Shown here piece after piece: positions 1-6,268 of a stretch of DNA of 8,528 bases. Source of the DNA: an archaeon. GTDB taxonomy: Archaea > Nanobdellota > Nanobdellia > Pacearchaeales > GW2011-AR1. The position numbers and the translations under genes are program-made. The notes below the pieces were generated by a model that saw only the letters and a program-made list of their open reading frames with translations, made no database searches and had not been told where the DNA came from. The stretch covers positions 1 to 8,528 of the forward strand of contig JAUVHP010000047.1 of the NCBI GenBank assembly GCA_030593225.1, written 5' to 3'. How positions within the stretch are numbered: the first letter of the stretch is position 1; each line of letters opens with the position of its first letter.

Positions 1-303
1 AAAGTAAGAATAAAATTGAATAGTACTGACATAGAAATGTTAAATCAAATTTGCGAAACTGTTAAAGATATTGCTAAAAAAGCAGGAATAACAATTGGTG
101 GGCCTGTGCCATTGCCAACAAAAAAACTAAAAATTACAACCCGAAAATCCCCTTGCGGAGACGGAACAGCAACTTTTGACAGATTTGAAATGCGAATACA
201 CAAACGACTAATTGATTTACCAGCAAATGAAAAAGTTTTGCACCATATTATGAAACTTCAAATTCCAAAAAGCGTTAATATTAAAATAGAAATAAAAGAT
301 TGA
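1..303 (+). CDS. rps10: 30S ribosomal protein S10 (uS10), archaeal type, 5' end cut by window
   Basis: This is a component of the small ribosomal subunit head. The frame is open from base 1 and gives 100 residues beginning KVRIKLNSTD and ending IKIEIKD before TGA at 301-303. Archaeal S10 proteins are about 100-105 residues and begin with M-x-KARIRL-like sequence, so only the initiator and perhaps one or two more codons are missing. Conserved archaeal/eukaryotic-type segments include GGPVPLPTKK, TTRKSPCGDGTATF and the nearly invariant FEMRIHKRLIDL. A TTG at base 16 could be read as a start, but the conserved residues before it show that the gene begins outside the window. The next gene has its own promoter, so this is probably the end of a transcription unit. 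Confidence 0.95.
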   Translation, partial: KVRIKLNSTDIEMLNQICETVKDIAKKAGITIGGPVPLPTKKLKITTRKSPCGDGTATFDRFEMRIHKRLIDLPANEKVLHHIMKLQIPKSVNIKIEIKD

Positions 304-332
304 TTCTAAATATATTTTGGAAAGTATATTTA

Positions 333-340
333 TTTATAAA
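333..340 (+). promoter_or_regulatory. TATA box (BoxA) of the ThyX-like gene
   Basis: TTTATAAA lies 26 bases before the ATG at 359 and 29 before the second ATG at 362, with an A/G-rich BRE-like stretch just upstream (about 319-324). Archaeal transcription starts about 25-30 bases after the start of the TATA box, so the mRNA would begin at or next to the start codon and be leaderless. Confidence 0.6.
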
Positions 341-358
341 AAGAAATAATTTGTTTTA

Positions 359-2035
359 ATGATGAAAGAGGAATTTCAATCTACTGGAACATTAGCACCT
401 TTGATAAATCAAAAAGAATATACAGAAAACGAAAAAATAGTTCTTTTGCATTTTTTTACAAATGTTGATAAAAATATATATTGTGCAAAAGATTCTTTAT
501 CTTCTCAATTATGGGCATTTTTAGTTGGTCAATATTCAAGAACTCCATTATCAATGAGAGACAGATTTCTTCAATTATTTGAAGACGCAAAAAATACTTA
601 TGAAAAGGGATTAATAGAAAATGAAGAGTACATCACATTAGATAAACTAGCAGAGGAAATAAAAAATAGTAAAACTTTAAATTTAGAATTTTTTAATAAA
701 AAAGCATCAGATTTCCTAAAAAAATGGGGTGTGGATTACGGTCATAATTCTTTAAAAGACGCAGACAAAATCAGATTTGCAATAGAGGGTGTTTCGCAAG
801 TTTTCACAAAAATTATTGAATCACCTTTTCCAGCATTAGGAGATTTTCAGGAAAAATCAACACGATATATGAATTTCAAAAAAGAGAATCTAATCATTTC
901 TGAAAATCTCAAAAATAGTAAATATGCTAAAGAAATAAATGAGGTAAATGAAGAATTAATGAATCTTTATGAAGAATCACTGCCACAAATAAAAGACGCC
1001 TTAATAAAAAATAAAATAATAAAAAATGAAGATTTCAAAAATGAAAATGCATTTAATAATACCTTGGATGCTAAGACATTTGATATTGCAAGATATGTTT
1101 TACCAAGTAGTATTATGACTTCTCTTGGAGCAAGTTTTTCAACAAGAATTTGCGAATCACATATTTCTGAAATGTTATCCCACCCTTTGGAAGAAGTAAG
1201 ATTAATCGCAAAAAGCATGCACAAAGAAGCACTGAAAATATCCCCAGGATTATTATCTCATGTTAAAGAAAATGATTATTTAATTAATAAAAAACAAAAA
1301 ATATTAAACTTAACCAATGAAATCTTTTACAAAAAACCAGAAGAAAAAATAATAAAAGGAATTCAAAAAGAAAATAGAGTAACATTCATTAACGCAGATA
1401 ATATTGATGAGATTGTTTTAACATCTATTTTATTTGAAAATGGCAGAGTTGAAGGTGTTTCTTTCTCAGAATGTTTGGAAAAAGTTAAAACATTAACACA
1501 AGATACAAAAGAAGAAATTATGGAAATAGAACTAGGTTCTCGAGGGGAATTTGATAGAATGCCAAGGTCAATTCAACACGGAAAAATTTTATTTGAATTT
1601 TTAACAGATTTTGGAGCATATAGAGATTATCAAAGACATCGGGCATCGCATCAAATATGGCAAGGAGCAACAGCTATTCATGGATATGATTATCCTGAAT
1701 TTACAGATTTATTAGAATTAAATATTTTTAAACAAAAATATGATAAACTTATGACAAAAACAACACTTCTTGCAAGAAAAATTTCCAAAGAAAATCCTTT
1801 TGAAGCAGAATATGTTTCAACACTTGGGCATCTTGTAAGGTCAACTTTTGAAATGCACCCAGGCCAATTAGCATATGTTTTAGAACTTAGAACAACACCT
1901 CAAGGACACCAGTCATATAGAAAATTATTTCAGTATGTTTATGAAATCTTAAAAGAAAAAGCACCTTTATTTTCAAAATATATTCGAGTTAATCAAGATT
2001 TAGAAAGCTCTAGAAAAAAACAAGAAGAAAAATAA
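359..2035 (+). CDS. tandem ThyX-like flavin-dependent thymidylate synthase family protein
   Basis: Proposed role: methylation of dUMP to dTMP with methylene-tetrahydrofolate, FAD and NADPH. Ordinary ThyX is about 220-250 residues; this protein has 558 and contains two ThyX-like halves. The first (about 120-295) has YGHNSLKDA (127-135), AIEGVSQ (141-147) and STRY (167-170), then ARYVLPSS (244-251). The second (about 390-535) has an ARxxLP-like C-terminal helix region (LGHLVRSTFEMHPGQLAYVLELR, within 489-511) and the signature RHR at 426-428. The RHR site is replaced in the first half, while the S-x-RY end of the signature is replaced in the second. Related long ThyX-like proteins occur in other small-genome prokaryotes, usually annotated only by homology. 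Start: adjacent ATGs at 359 and 362; TATA spacing slightly favours 362. There is no Shine-Dalgarno. It converges on glyA with a 10-base gap. Family is secure; catalytic activity is inference from motifs and neighbours. Confidence 0.83.
   Translation: MMKEEFQSTGTLAPLINQKEYTENEKIVLLHFFTNVDKNIYCAKDSLSSQLWAFLVGQYSRTPLSMRDRFLQLFEDAKNTYEKGLIENEEYITLDKLAEEIKNSKTLNLEFFNKKASDFLKKWGVDYGHNSLKDADKIRFAIEGVSQVFTKIIESPFPALGDFQEKSTRYMNFKKENLIISENLKNSKYAKEINEVNEELMNLYEESLPQIKDALIKNKIIKNEDFKNENAFNNTLDAKTFDIARYVLPSSIMTSLGASFSTRICESHISEMLSHPLEEVRLIAKSMHKEALKISPGLLSHVKENDYLINKKQKILNLTNEIFYKKPEEKIIKGIQKENRVTFINADNIDEIVLTSILFENGRVEGVSFSECLEKVKTLTQDTKEEIMEIELGSRGEFDRMPRSIQHGKILFEFLTDFGAYRDYQRHRASHQIWQGATAIHGYDYPEFTDLLELNIFKQKYDKLMTKTTLLARKISKENPFEAEYVSTLGHLVRSTFEMHPGQLAYVLELRTTPQGHQSYRKLFQYVYEILKEKAPLFSKYIRVNQDLESSRKKQEEK
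2014..2020 (-). terminator. possible T-tract terminator for glyA
   Basis: Reading leftward past the glyA stop, the non-template strand runs through T-rich sequence ending in seven Ts (plus-strand As at 2014-2020), inside the 3' end of the converging ThyX-like gene. Archaeal RNA polymerase can stop at T-tracts without a hairpin. The A/T richness of the genome makes this a weak prediction. Confidence 0.3.
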
Positions 2036-2045
2036 ATTAATAATT

Positions 2046-3299
2046 TTATTTATACAAAGGACATTTCAAACATAGTTCTTGAACTTCTTCCCTAACACTA
2101 AGCATTATTTCTTCATTATCAATATTTTTAATTATTATAGAAATTAAAACACCCACCTTATAACAATCTTCTTCATTAAATCCTCGTGTAGTAATCACAG
2201 GTGAACCAATTCTAATACCACTTGGATTAAAAGGAGTTGAGGTATCAAATGGAATCATATTTTTATTTGTGCAAATATTAACATTGTCCAACGCTGTCTC
2301 AACTTTTTTCCCAAGGAGATTATGTTTAGTTAAATCAATCAAAATTAAATGATTTGAAGTTCCACCAGAAACTAAATCAATCCCATTGTCAATTAATCCT
2401 TGGGCCATTGCTTTGTTATTGACGAGAAGTTTTTCTTGATATTCTTTAAATTCAGGTTTTAATGCTTCGCCAAAAGCAACAGCTTTAGCAGCAATAACAT
2501 GTTCTAAAGGCCCACCCTGTATTCCAGGAAAAATTGACCTGTCTACATCTTTTGCATATTTTTCTTTGCACATAATAATTGCCCCCCTAGGTCCCCTAAG
2601 AGTTTTGTGGGTTGTTGTAGTTACAATATCACAATAAGGAACAGGATTTTGATGTAATCCTGCTGCAATCATTCCAGCAATATGTGCAATATCTGCCATA
2701 AGCATAGCCCCACATTCATCAGCAATTTCCTTGAATTTTTTAAAATCAACTTCTCTTGGATAAGCACTATATCCAGTAACAATTAATTTTGGTTTTTCTC
2801 TTAAAGCAACTTCCCTTATTTTTTCATAATCAATAAGTTTAGTATCTTTGTCTAATTCATATTGCACAAAATCATATAGCATACCTGAAAAATTCAATTT
2901 ATGTCCATGTGTCAAATGTCCTCCCTGGTCTAAATTAATAGAAAGAACTTTATCATTGAGTTTTAAAACCGCCATATACGCTGCCATATTTGCTCCACTC
3001 CCACTGTGAGGTTGAACATTGACATGTTCTGCCCCAAAAAGTTGCTTTGCTCTGTCGATAGCTAATTGTTCTGTTTTATCAATAAAATGATTCCCTCCAT
3101 AATATCTTTTATTTGGATATCCTTCAGAATATTTATTAGTCAAAACAGAACCCTGAGTTTCCATAACAGAAGGGCTAACTATATTTTCCGAAGGAATCAA
3201 TTCAATTGTAAATTCCTGTCTTTTTATTTCAGCTAAGACCCACTTGTAAACTTCTGGATCAGTTTTTTTCAATTCTTTTAAATATAAATTAAAATTCAT
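2046..3299 (-). CDS. glyA: serine hydroxymethyltransferase
   Basis: This cytosolic PLP enzyme converts serine and tetrahydrofolate to glycine and 5,10-methylene-tetrahydrofolate, the one-carbon donor for dTMP synthesis. Its 417 residues match the usual bacterial-type length. Visible landmarks are ELIPSENIVS (33-42, usually ELIASEN), NKYSEGYPNKRYYGG (55-69), PHSGSGANMA (97-106; the family usually has SGSQAN), DIAHIAGMIAAG (203-214), TTTTHKTLRGPRG (227-239) with the PLP-binding lysine at K232, and GIRIGSPVITTRG (361-373) with the carboxylate-binding arginine at R363. All key catalytic residues are present. The start ATG (3299-3297) lies 28 bases after a TATA-like box. The gene lies between the ThyX-like and Tmk genes but on the opposite strand, so it shares their pathway but not their transcript. 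Confidence 0.97.
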   Translation of the reverse strand: MNFNLYLKELKKTDPEVYKWVLAEIKRQEFTIELIPSENIVSPSVMETQGSVLTNKYSEGYPNKRYYGGNHFIDKTEQLAIDRAKQLFGAEHVNVQPHSGSGANMAAYMAVLKLNDKVLSINLDQGGHLTHGHKLNFSGMLYDFVQYELDKDTKLIDYEKIREVALREKPKLIVTGYSAYPREVDFKKFKEIADECGAMLMADIAHIAGMIAAGLHQNPVPYCDIVTTTTHKTLRGPRGAIIMCKEKYAKDVDRSIFPGIQGGPLEHVIAAKAVAFGEALKPEFKEYQEKLLVNNKAMAQGLIDNGIDLVSGGTSNHLILIDLTKHNLLGKKVETALDNVNICTNKNMIPFDTSTPFNPSGIRIGSPVITTRGFNEEDCYKVGVLISIIIKNIDNEEIMLSVREEVQELCLKCPLYK

Positions 3300-3319
3300 T
3301 ATTATTCAAAATAAAATTT

Positions 3320-3327
3320 GTTTATAA
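3320..3327 (-). promoter_or_regulatory. TATA box of glyA
   Basis: On the minus strand TTATAAAC begins 28 bases before the glyA ATG, predicting a leaderless or near-leaderless mRNA. A second match, ATATAAAT (3330-3337, minus), about 10 bases further upstream, is an alternative. The 3300-3413 interval is a divergent promoter region shared with the Tmk-fusion gene. Confidence 0.5.
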
Positions 3328-3383
3328 TAATTTATATCATTTCAATATATATTTTCTAATTTATACTTTAGCAATAAGATTAA

Positions 3384-3391
3384 TTTATAAA
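3384..3391 (+). promoter_or_regulatory. TATA box of the Tmk-fusion/dCMP deaminase operon
   Basis: TTTATAAA begins 30 bases before the ATG at 3414, the same arrangement as at the ThyX-like gene. It supports 3414 rather than the upstream TTG at 3402 as the start, because a transcript starting about 3410-3414 would lack the TTG. Confidence 0.6.
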
Positions 3392-3413
3392 AAATTAAAA
3401 ATTGATTCTTAAA

Positions 3414-4565
3414 ATGAAAAAAGGTAAAATAATTCTCATTGAAGGAACTGATAGTTCTGGAAAAAAAACCCAAACAAGTTTGCTTATGGTTAGATTGAAT
3501 CAAGAAGGTATTCCTTGCAAATTAATTAGTTTCCCTCGTTATCACACACCAACTGGAAGAGTAGTTGGACAAAGTTATTTAGGAAAAGAAAAAGAATATT
3601 GGACAGGAGAATCAGGTTGGTTTTTAGATGCAGATTCATTAGACCCAAAAATAGCTTCACTTTATTATGCAGCAGACAGAAGAGCAACAATTAAAGACAT
3701 ACTCAAAATAATTAACTCAGGACAAAACTTAATCTTAGATAGATACTATCCTTCAAATATGGCTCATCAAGGAGGAAAAATAGAAAATTCTAATGAAAGA
3801 AAAGAAGTTTTTGAGTGGATAAAAAAATTAGAACTTGATTTATTGGAATTACCAAAGGAGGATATCACAATTTTTTTACATATGCCAACAAATATAGCAG
3901 TAAAATTAAGAGAAAAAAGAGGTGGAATAACAAATGAGATTGCAGATGCTCACGAAGAGAACATTGAACATTTAAAAAGAGCAGAAGAAACTTATATTCA
4001 ATTAGCAGAAATTTATAATTGGCATAAGATTGAATGTGTTTCAGATAAAACATTTGAATCTCTTAAGTCCCCAGGAGAAATTCACGAAGAAGTTTATAAT
4101 ATTGTAAAAAATTATTTTCAAAATACCTCAACCACTGATAAAAAAAATATATATTTTGCAGGTTCTATTAGAGGGGGAAGAGAGGATGCTGAAATATATT
4201 TTGAAATAATAAATCATTTGAAAAATTATGGAAATGTATTAACAGAACATATAGGAGATGCAAATTTATCACAAAAAGGTGAGCAAAATATAACTGATAC
4301 AGAGATTCACGATAGGGATATTAGATTGATTAATAATTCAGATATTTTAGTTGCTGAAGTTTCTAATCCAAGTTTAGGGGTTGGCTATGAAATTGCGTAT
4401 GCATTAAAAAATAATAAAAAAGTTTTATGTTTATACAAAAATAATCTAGATAAAAAATTATCAGCAATGATTCAAGGTTCAAAAAGTATAATAACAAAAA
4501 CATATTTTAATTTAGAGGATATAAAAAATATAATCACAGAATTTTTTAATCAAGAACAAAAATGA
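3414..4565 (+). CDS. thymidylate kinase fused to DNPH1/Rcl-type 2'-deoxynucleoside 5'-phosphate N-hydrolase
   Basis: This is a two-domain, 383-residue protein. Residues 1-235 are thymidylate kinase (dTMP to dTDP): Walker A EGTDSSGKKTQ (10-20), FPRY (40-43), DRYYPSN (109-115) and a RxKRGG / DAHEENIEHLKRAEETY region (166-194). Residues 245-380 closely match human/rat DNPH1 (Rcl): YFAGSIRGGRED (247-258), VLTEHIG (275-281), IHDRD (298-302), VAEVSNPSLGVGYE (313-326) and LSAMIQG (349-355). By alignment with rat Rcl, Y247, S251, R253, D302, S320, E326 and S350 correspond to Y13, S17, R19, D69, S87, E93 (the catalytic nucleophile) and S117, so the hydrolase site looks intact. DNPH1 cleaves the N-glycosidic bond of deoxynucleoside monophosphates, notably 5-hydroxymethyl-dUMP. 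A lysine follows the P-loop lysine where Ser/Thr is common. An upstream in-frame TTG (3402) is a less likely start. The stop overlaps the next start as ATGA, indicating a translationally coupled operon. Confidence 0.93.
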   Translation: MKKGKIILIEGTDSSGKKTQTSLLMVRLNQEGIPCKLISFPRYHTPTGRVVGQSYLGKEKEYWTGESGWFLDADSLDPKIASLYYAADRRATIKDILKIINSGQNLILDRYYPSNMAHQGGKIENSNERKEVFEWIKKLELDLLELPKEDITIFLHMPTNIAVKLREKRGGITNEIADAHEENIEHLKRAEETYIQLAEIYNWHKIECVSDKTFESLKSPGEIHEEVYNIVKNYFQNTSTTDKKNIYFAGSIRGGREDAEIYFEIINHLKNYGNVLTEHIGDANLSQKGEQNITDTEIHDRDIRLINNSDILVAEVSNPSLGVGYEIAYALKNNKKVLCLYKNNLDKKLSAMIQGSKSIITKTYFNLEDIKNIITEFFNQEQK

Positions 4566-5584
4566 TAATCGGAATAACAGGAACACTCGGTGCAGGAAAA
4601 GGAACTATTGTAGATTTTCTAAAACAAAAAGGATTTGCTTATTATTCGTGTTCAGATTATCTTAGAGAAGAATTAAAAAAACAAGGAAAAGAAATAACAA
4701 TACCAAATCTTGCAGGACTTGGAAATTTTATAAGAGAACAATATGGAAATGGTGAAATCACAAAACGACTTTTAAAAGAAATAAAACAAGAAAATGTAAT
4801 TATTGATTCACTTAGACATCCAGATGAGATTAATGAATTAAAAAAAGGTGAAAAATTTATTTTAATTGGAACTGATGCAAATATTGGAATAAGATATGAA
4901 AGAATAAAATTAAGAAATAGGGAAGAAGATAATTTATCTTTTGGAGAATTTATTACAGAAGAAGAAAAACAAAAAACAAATTCAGGTTCAACAATGCAAC
5001 TTCACAAATGTTTAGAATTAGCAGATTTCAAAATAGAAAATAATGGAACTCTTGAAGAATTAAATAAAAAATTAGAAGAAATATTTCAAGAAATTACAAA
5101 AGAAAAATATGTGCGTCCAACATGGGACAATTATTTTATGGAAATTGCAGGAACAATTGCAAAAAGAGCAACCTGCGATAGAGGGAGAAGTGGGTGTGTT
5201 ATAGCAAGAGATAAACAATTATTAGTAACAGGTTATGTAGGTTCTCCAAAGGGCTTGCCACATTGTGACGATGTTGGACATCAATTCAAAAAAATGTTAC
5301 ATGAAGATGGAAGTATAACAAATCATTGCGTCCGAACAGTCCATGCAGAGCAAAACGCAATTTGTCAGGCAGCAAAATTAGGTGTTTCAATTAAAGGAGC
5401 AACCCTATATTGCAAAATGACTCCTTGCAGAGTTTGCGCAATGTTGATAATTAATTCAGGAATAAAAAGAGTTGTTTGTGAAAAAAAATATCACGCAGGA
5501 GCAGAATCAGAAGAAATGTTTAAACAAGCAGAAATTAAATTAGAATTTTTTGATGAAGAAATAGAGCAGTATAAAAATCAATAA
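4562..5584 (+). CDS. P-loop kinase-like (UPF0200-like) domain fused to dCMP deaminase
   Basis: Residues 1-178 form a P-loop NMP-kinase-like domain: Walker A GTLGAGKGT (7-15), SCSDYLREELKKQGKE (29-44), VIIDSLRHPDEI (79-90) and RYERIKLRNREED (111-123). The pattern resembles archaeal UPF0200/dephospho-CoA-kinase-like proteins. Residues 183-340 form a zinc-dependent deoxycytidylate deaminase: GYVGSPKGLPHCDD (224-237), HCVRTVHAEQNAI (255-267) with the zinc ligand H261 and proton-shuttling E263, and PCRVC (288-292) with zinc ligands C289 and C292. The reaction is dCMP to dUMP, supplying the substrate of thymidylate synthase. Yeast dCMP deaminase also has a P-loop-like N-terminal region, so the architecture has a distant precedent, but here the Walker A lysine (K13) is intact. 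The start overlaps the Tmk-fusion stop by 4 bases. The substrate of the kinase-like domain is unknown. Confidence 0.92.
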   Translation: MIIGITGTLGAGKGTIVDFLKQKGFAYYSCSDYLREELKKQGKEITIPNLAGLGNFIREQYGNGEITKRLLKEIKQENVIIDSLRHPDEINELKKGEKFILIGTDANIGIRYERIKLRNREEDNLSFGEFITEEEKQKTNSGSTMQLHKCLELADFKIENNGTLEELNKKLEEIFQEITKEKYVRPTWDNYFMEIAGTIAKRATCDRGRSGCVIARDKQLLVTGYVGSPKGLPHCDDVGHQFKKMLHEDGSITNHCVRTVHAEQNAICQAAKLGVSIKGATLYCKMTPCRVCAMLIINSGIKRVVCEKKYHAGAESEEMFKQAEIKLEFFDEEIEQYKNQ

Positions 5585-5592
5585 AAATTTTT
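5583..5592. terminator. possible bidirectional T-tract terminator between convergent genes
   Basis: AAAAATTTTT is a perfect palindrome spanning the deaminase stop and the toxin stop, which are only 6 bases apart. It gives T5 on both strands. Further T-tracts follow rightward within 5606-5624. This is plausible for archaeal termination but weak in so AT-rich a genome. Confidence 0.35.
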
Positions 5593-5926
5593 AAAACATA
5601 TTAAAAATTTCTTTTTTAACTTTTTCAAAAGTATTATTATTTAGTATTCCTATTTTCATCATAATCAAATTTTTTTCTACAGAAAATATTTTGTCTGTTC
5701 TTATTCTACTTTTTTTCAAAAGTTTTCCAGAAGATAAATTTTCTTGTTTAATTATAATTGAGTAAGGTTCATTTTTTATCACAGTTGTTAAAGGTACCAT
5801 AATACAATCCTTAGATTTTTTATTAAGAGAATTATTTGAAACAATCAAAGCAGGTCTAACTCTATTTCCTTCTAAATTTGAAAATGGATAAGATAATAAA
5901 ACAATTTCTTTTTGATTAGTTTGCAT
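5591..5926 (-). CDS. mazF: MazF/PemK-type mRNA interferase toxin
   Basis: This is a likely sequence-specific endoribonuclease toxin of 111 residues, the usual MazF/PemK length. The family pattern is clear: KEIVLLSYPFSNLEGNRVRP (6-25) with the conserved arginine R24 before proline, ALIVSNN, then DCIMVPLTT (40-48) with the conserved threonine near T47, and the C-terminal KKSRIRTDKIFSVEKNLI (71-88) followed by KIGIL. The catalytic Arg/Thr pair of MazF is therefore present and the toxin looks intact. Its ATG overlaps the antitoxin reading frame by 11 bases, the usual sign of coupled translation from one toxin-antitoxin transcript. It converges on the dCMP deaminase gene with a 6-base gap. Cleavage specificity cannot be read from the sequence. 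Confidence 0.9.
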   Translation of the reverse strand: MQTNQKEIVLLSYPFSNLEGNRVRPALIVSNNSLNKKSKDCIMVPLTTVIKNEPYSIIIKQENLSSGKLLKKSRIRTDKIFSVEKNLIMMKIGILNNNTFEKVKKEIFNMF

Positions 5927-6179
5927 TTTTTAAATATTGATTCCAGATTTCGTCTTCAGAATTATTCCAAACTTCATCTAAAGATTGCTCACTAAAATTT
6001 ATAATATCTTTAAAATCATCTTTCATTTTCTCAGAAACTATATTTGGTTTTTCAATTAAGATTTTACCTCCTATTTCAAATAAAACCAAATCATCTCCTC
6101 GTTCAATTCCTAATTTTTGTCTCATTAAATTTGGTATGGAAATTTGCCCTTTATCAGAAACCTTTATTGTTTGCATCAT
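5916..6179 (-). CDS. mazE: MazE-like antitoxin with AbrB (swapped-hairpin) DNA-binding domain
   Basis: This 87-residue antitoxin precedes the toxin in the operon. Residues 3-46 form an AbrB/SpoVT-type domain: IKVSDKGQISIPNLMRQKLG (5-24), ERGDDLVLFEIGGKILIEKP (26-45). This domain dimerises, binds palindromic DNA and usually represses the operon. The tail (about 50-87) is acidic and aromatic (SLDEVW, EDEIWNQYL), as expected for the flexible segment that wraps and inhibits MazF. Two adjacent ATGs (6179 and 6176) are possible starts. A TATA box and a dyad lie directly upstream, fitting autoregulation. Confidence 0.9.
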   Translation of the reverse strand: MMQTIKVSDKGQISIPNLMRQKLGIERGDDLVLFEIGGKILIEKPNIVSEKMKDDFKDIINFSEQSLDEVWNNSEDEIWNQYLKNAN

Positions 6180-6191
6180 TTTACATTAAAG

Positions 6192-6205
6192 TAAGAATTT
6201 TCTTA
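6192..6205. promoter_or_regulatory. candidate operator of the mazEF operon (inverted repeat)
   Basis: TAAGAA-TT-TTCTTA is a perfect 6+2+6 dyad between the minus-strand TATA box (6206-6213) and the antitoxin start (6179), covering the expected initiation zone. AbrB-fold antitoxins bind such dyads. Short A/T dyads can arise by chance here, so support comes mainly from position. Confidence 0.45.
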
Positions 6206-6213
6206 ATTATAAA
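6206..6213 (-). promoter_or_regulatory. TATA box of the mazEF operon
   Basis: On the minus strand TTTATAAT begins 34 bases before the first antitoxin ATG and 37 before the second, predicting a leader of only about 4-10 bases. It abuts the candidate operator dyad. Confidence 0.5.
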
Positions 6214-6226
6214 TTTTTCTATATTC

Positions 6227-6262
6227 AAAAAACGTGTAGACCCTCCTGACATATGTCGTAGG
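6227..6262. other. GC-rich hairpin island of unknown function
   Basis: Between the mazEF promoter and the membrane-protein operon, 16 of the 31 bases at 6232-6262 are G or C, far above the surroundings. The segment contains the perfect palindrome GACATATGTC (6248-6257), flanked by CCT (6245-6247) and AGG (6260-6262), giving a 3+3 bp hairpin with a GU bulge and ATAT loop. On the minus strand it is followed by six Ts (6232-6227). It could be a regulator site, a small structured RNA or a terminator element. No tRNA fold or known RNA family was recognised. Confidence 0.4.
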
Positions 6263-6268
6263 CAATAG

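Noticed and set aside
16..18. TTG as the start of rps10
   Set aside because: The five codons before it encode KVRIK, which matches the conserved N-terminus of archaeal S10, so the real start is just outside the window.
967..1224. Minus-strand open frame of 85 codons
   Set aside because: It lies wholly antisense to the conserved ThyX-like gene and has no promoter or recognisable protein features.
3402..3404. TTG as the start of the Tmk-fusion gene
   Set aside because: The ATG at 3414 sits 30 bases after a good TATA box and gives the usual short N-terminus before the P-loop strand; a leaderless transcript would not include the TTG.
3865..4053. Minus-strand open frame of 62 codons
   Set aside because: It is antisense to the kinase domain, is very Leu/Phe-rich as expected from the complement of A-rich coding sequence, and has no other support.
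4146..4562. C-terminal domain as a generic nucleoside 2-deoxyribosyltransferase
   Set aside because: It belongs to the same superfamily, but SIRGGRED, VLTEH and PSLGVGYE match DNPH1/Rcl specifically, so the hydrolase call is preferred.
6242..6247. AGGAGG on the minus strand as a Shine-Dalgarno site
   Set aside because: No start codon follows at a suitable distance, and no other gene in the window uses such a site.
6044..6268. Plus-strand open frame of 74 codons running into the GC-rich island
   Set aside because: Most of it is antisense to the well-supported MazE-like antitoxin and its promoter; the hydrophobic composition is a complement artefact.
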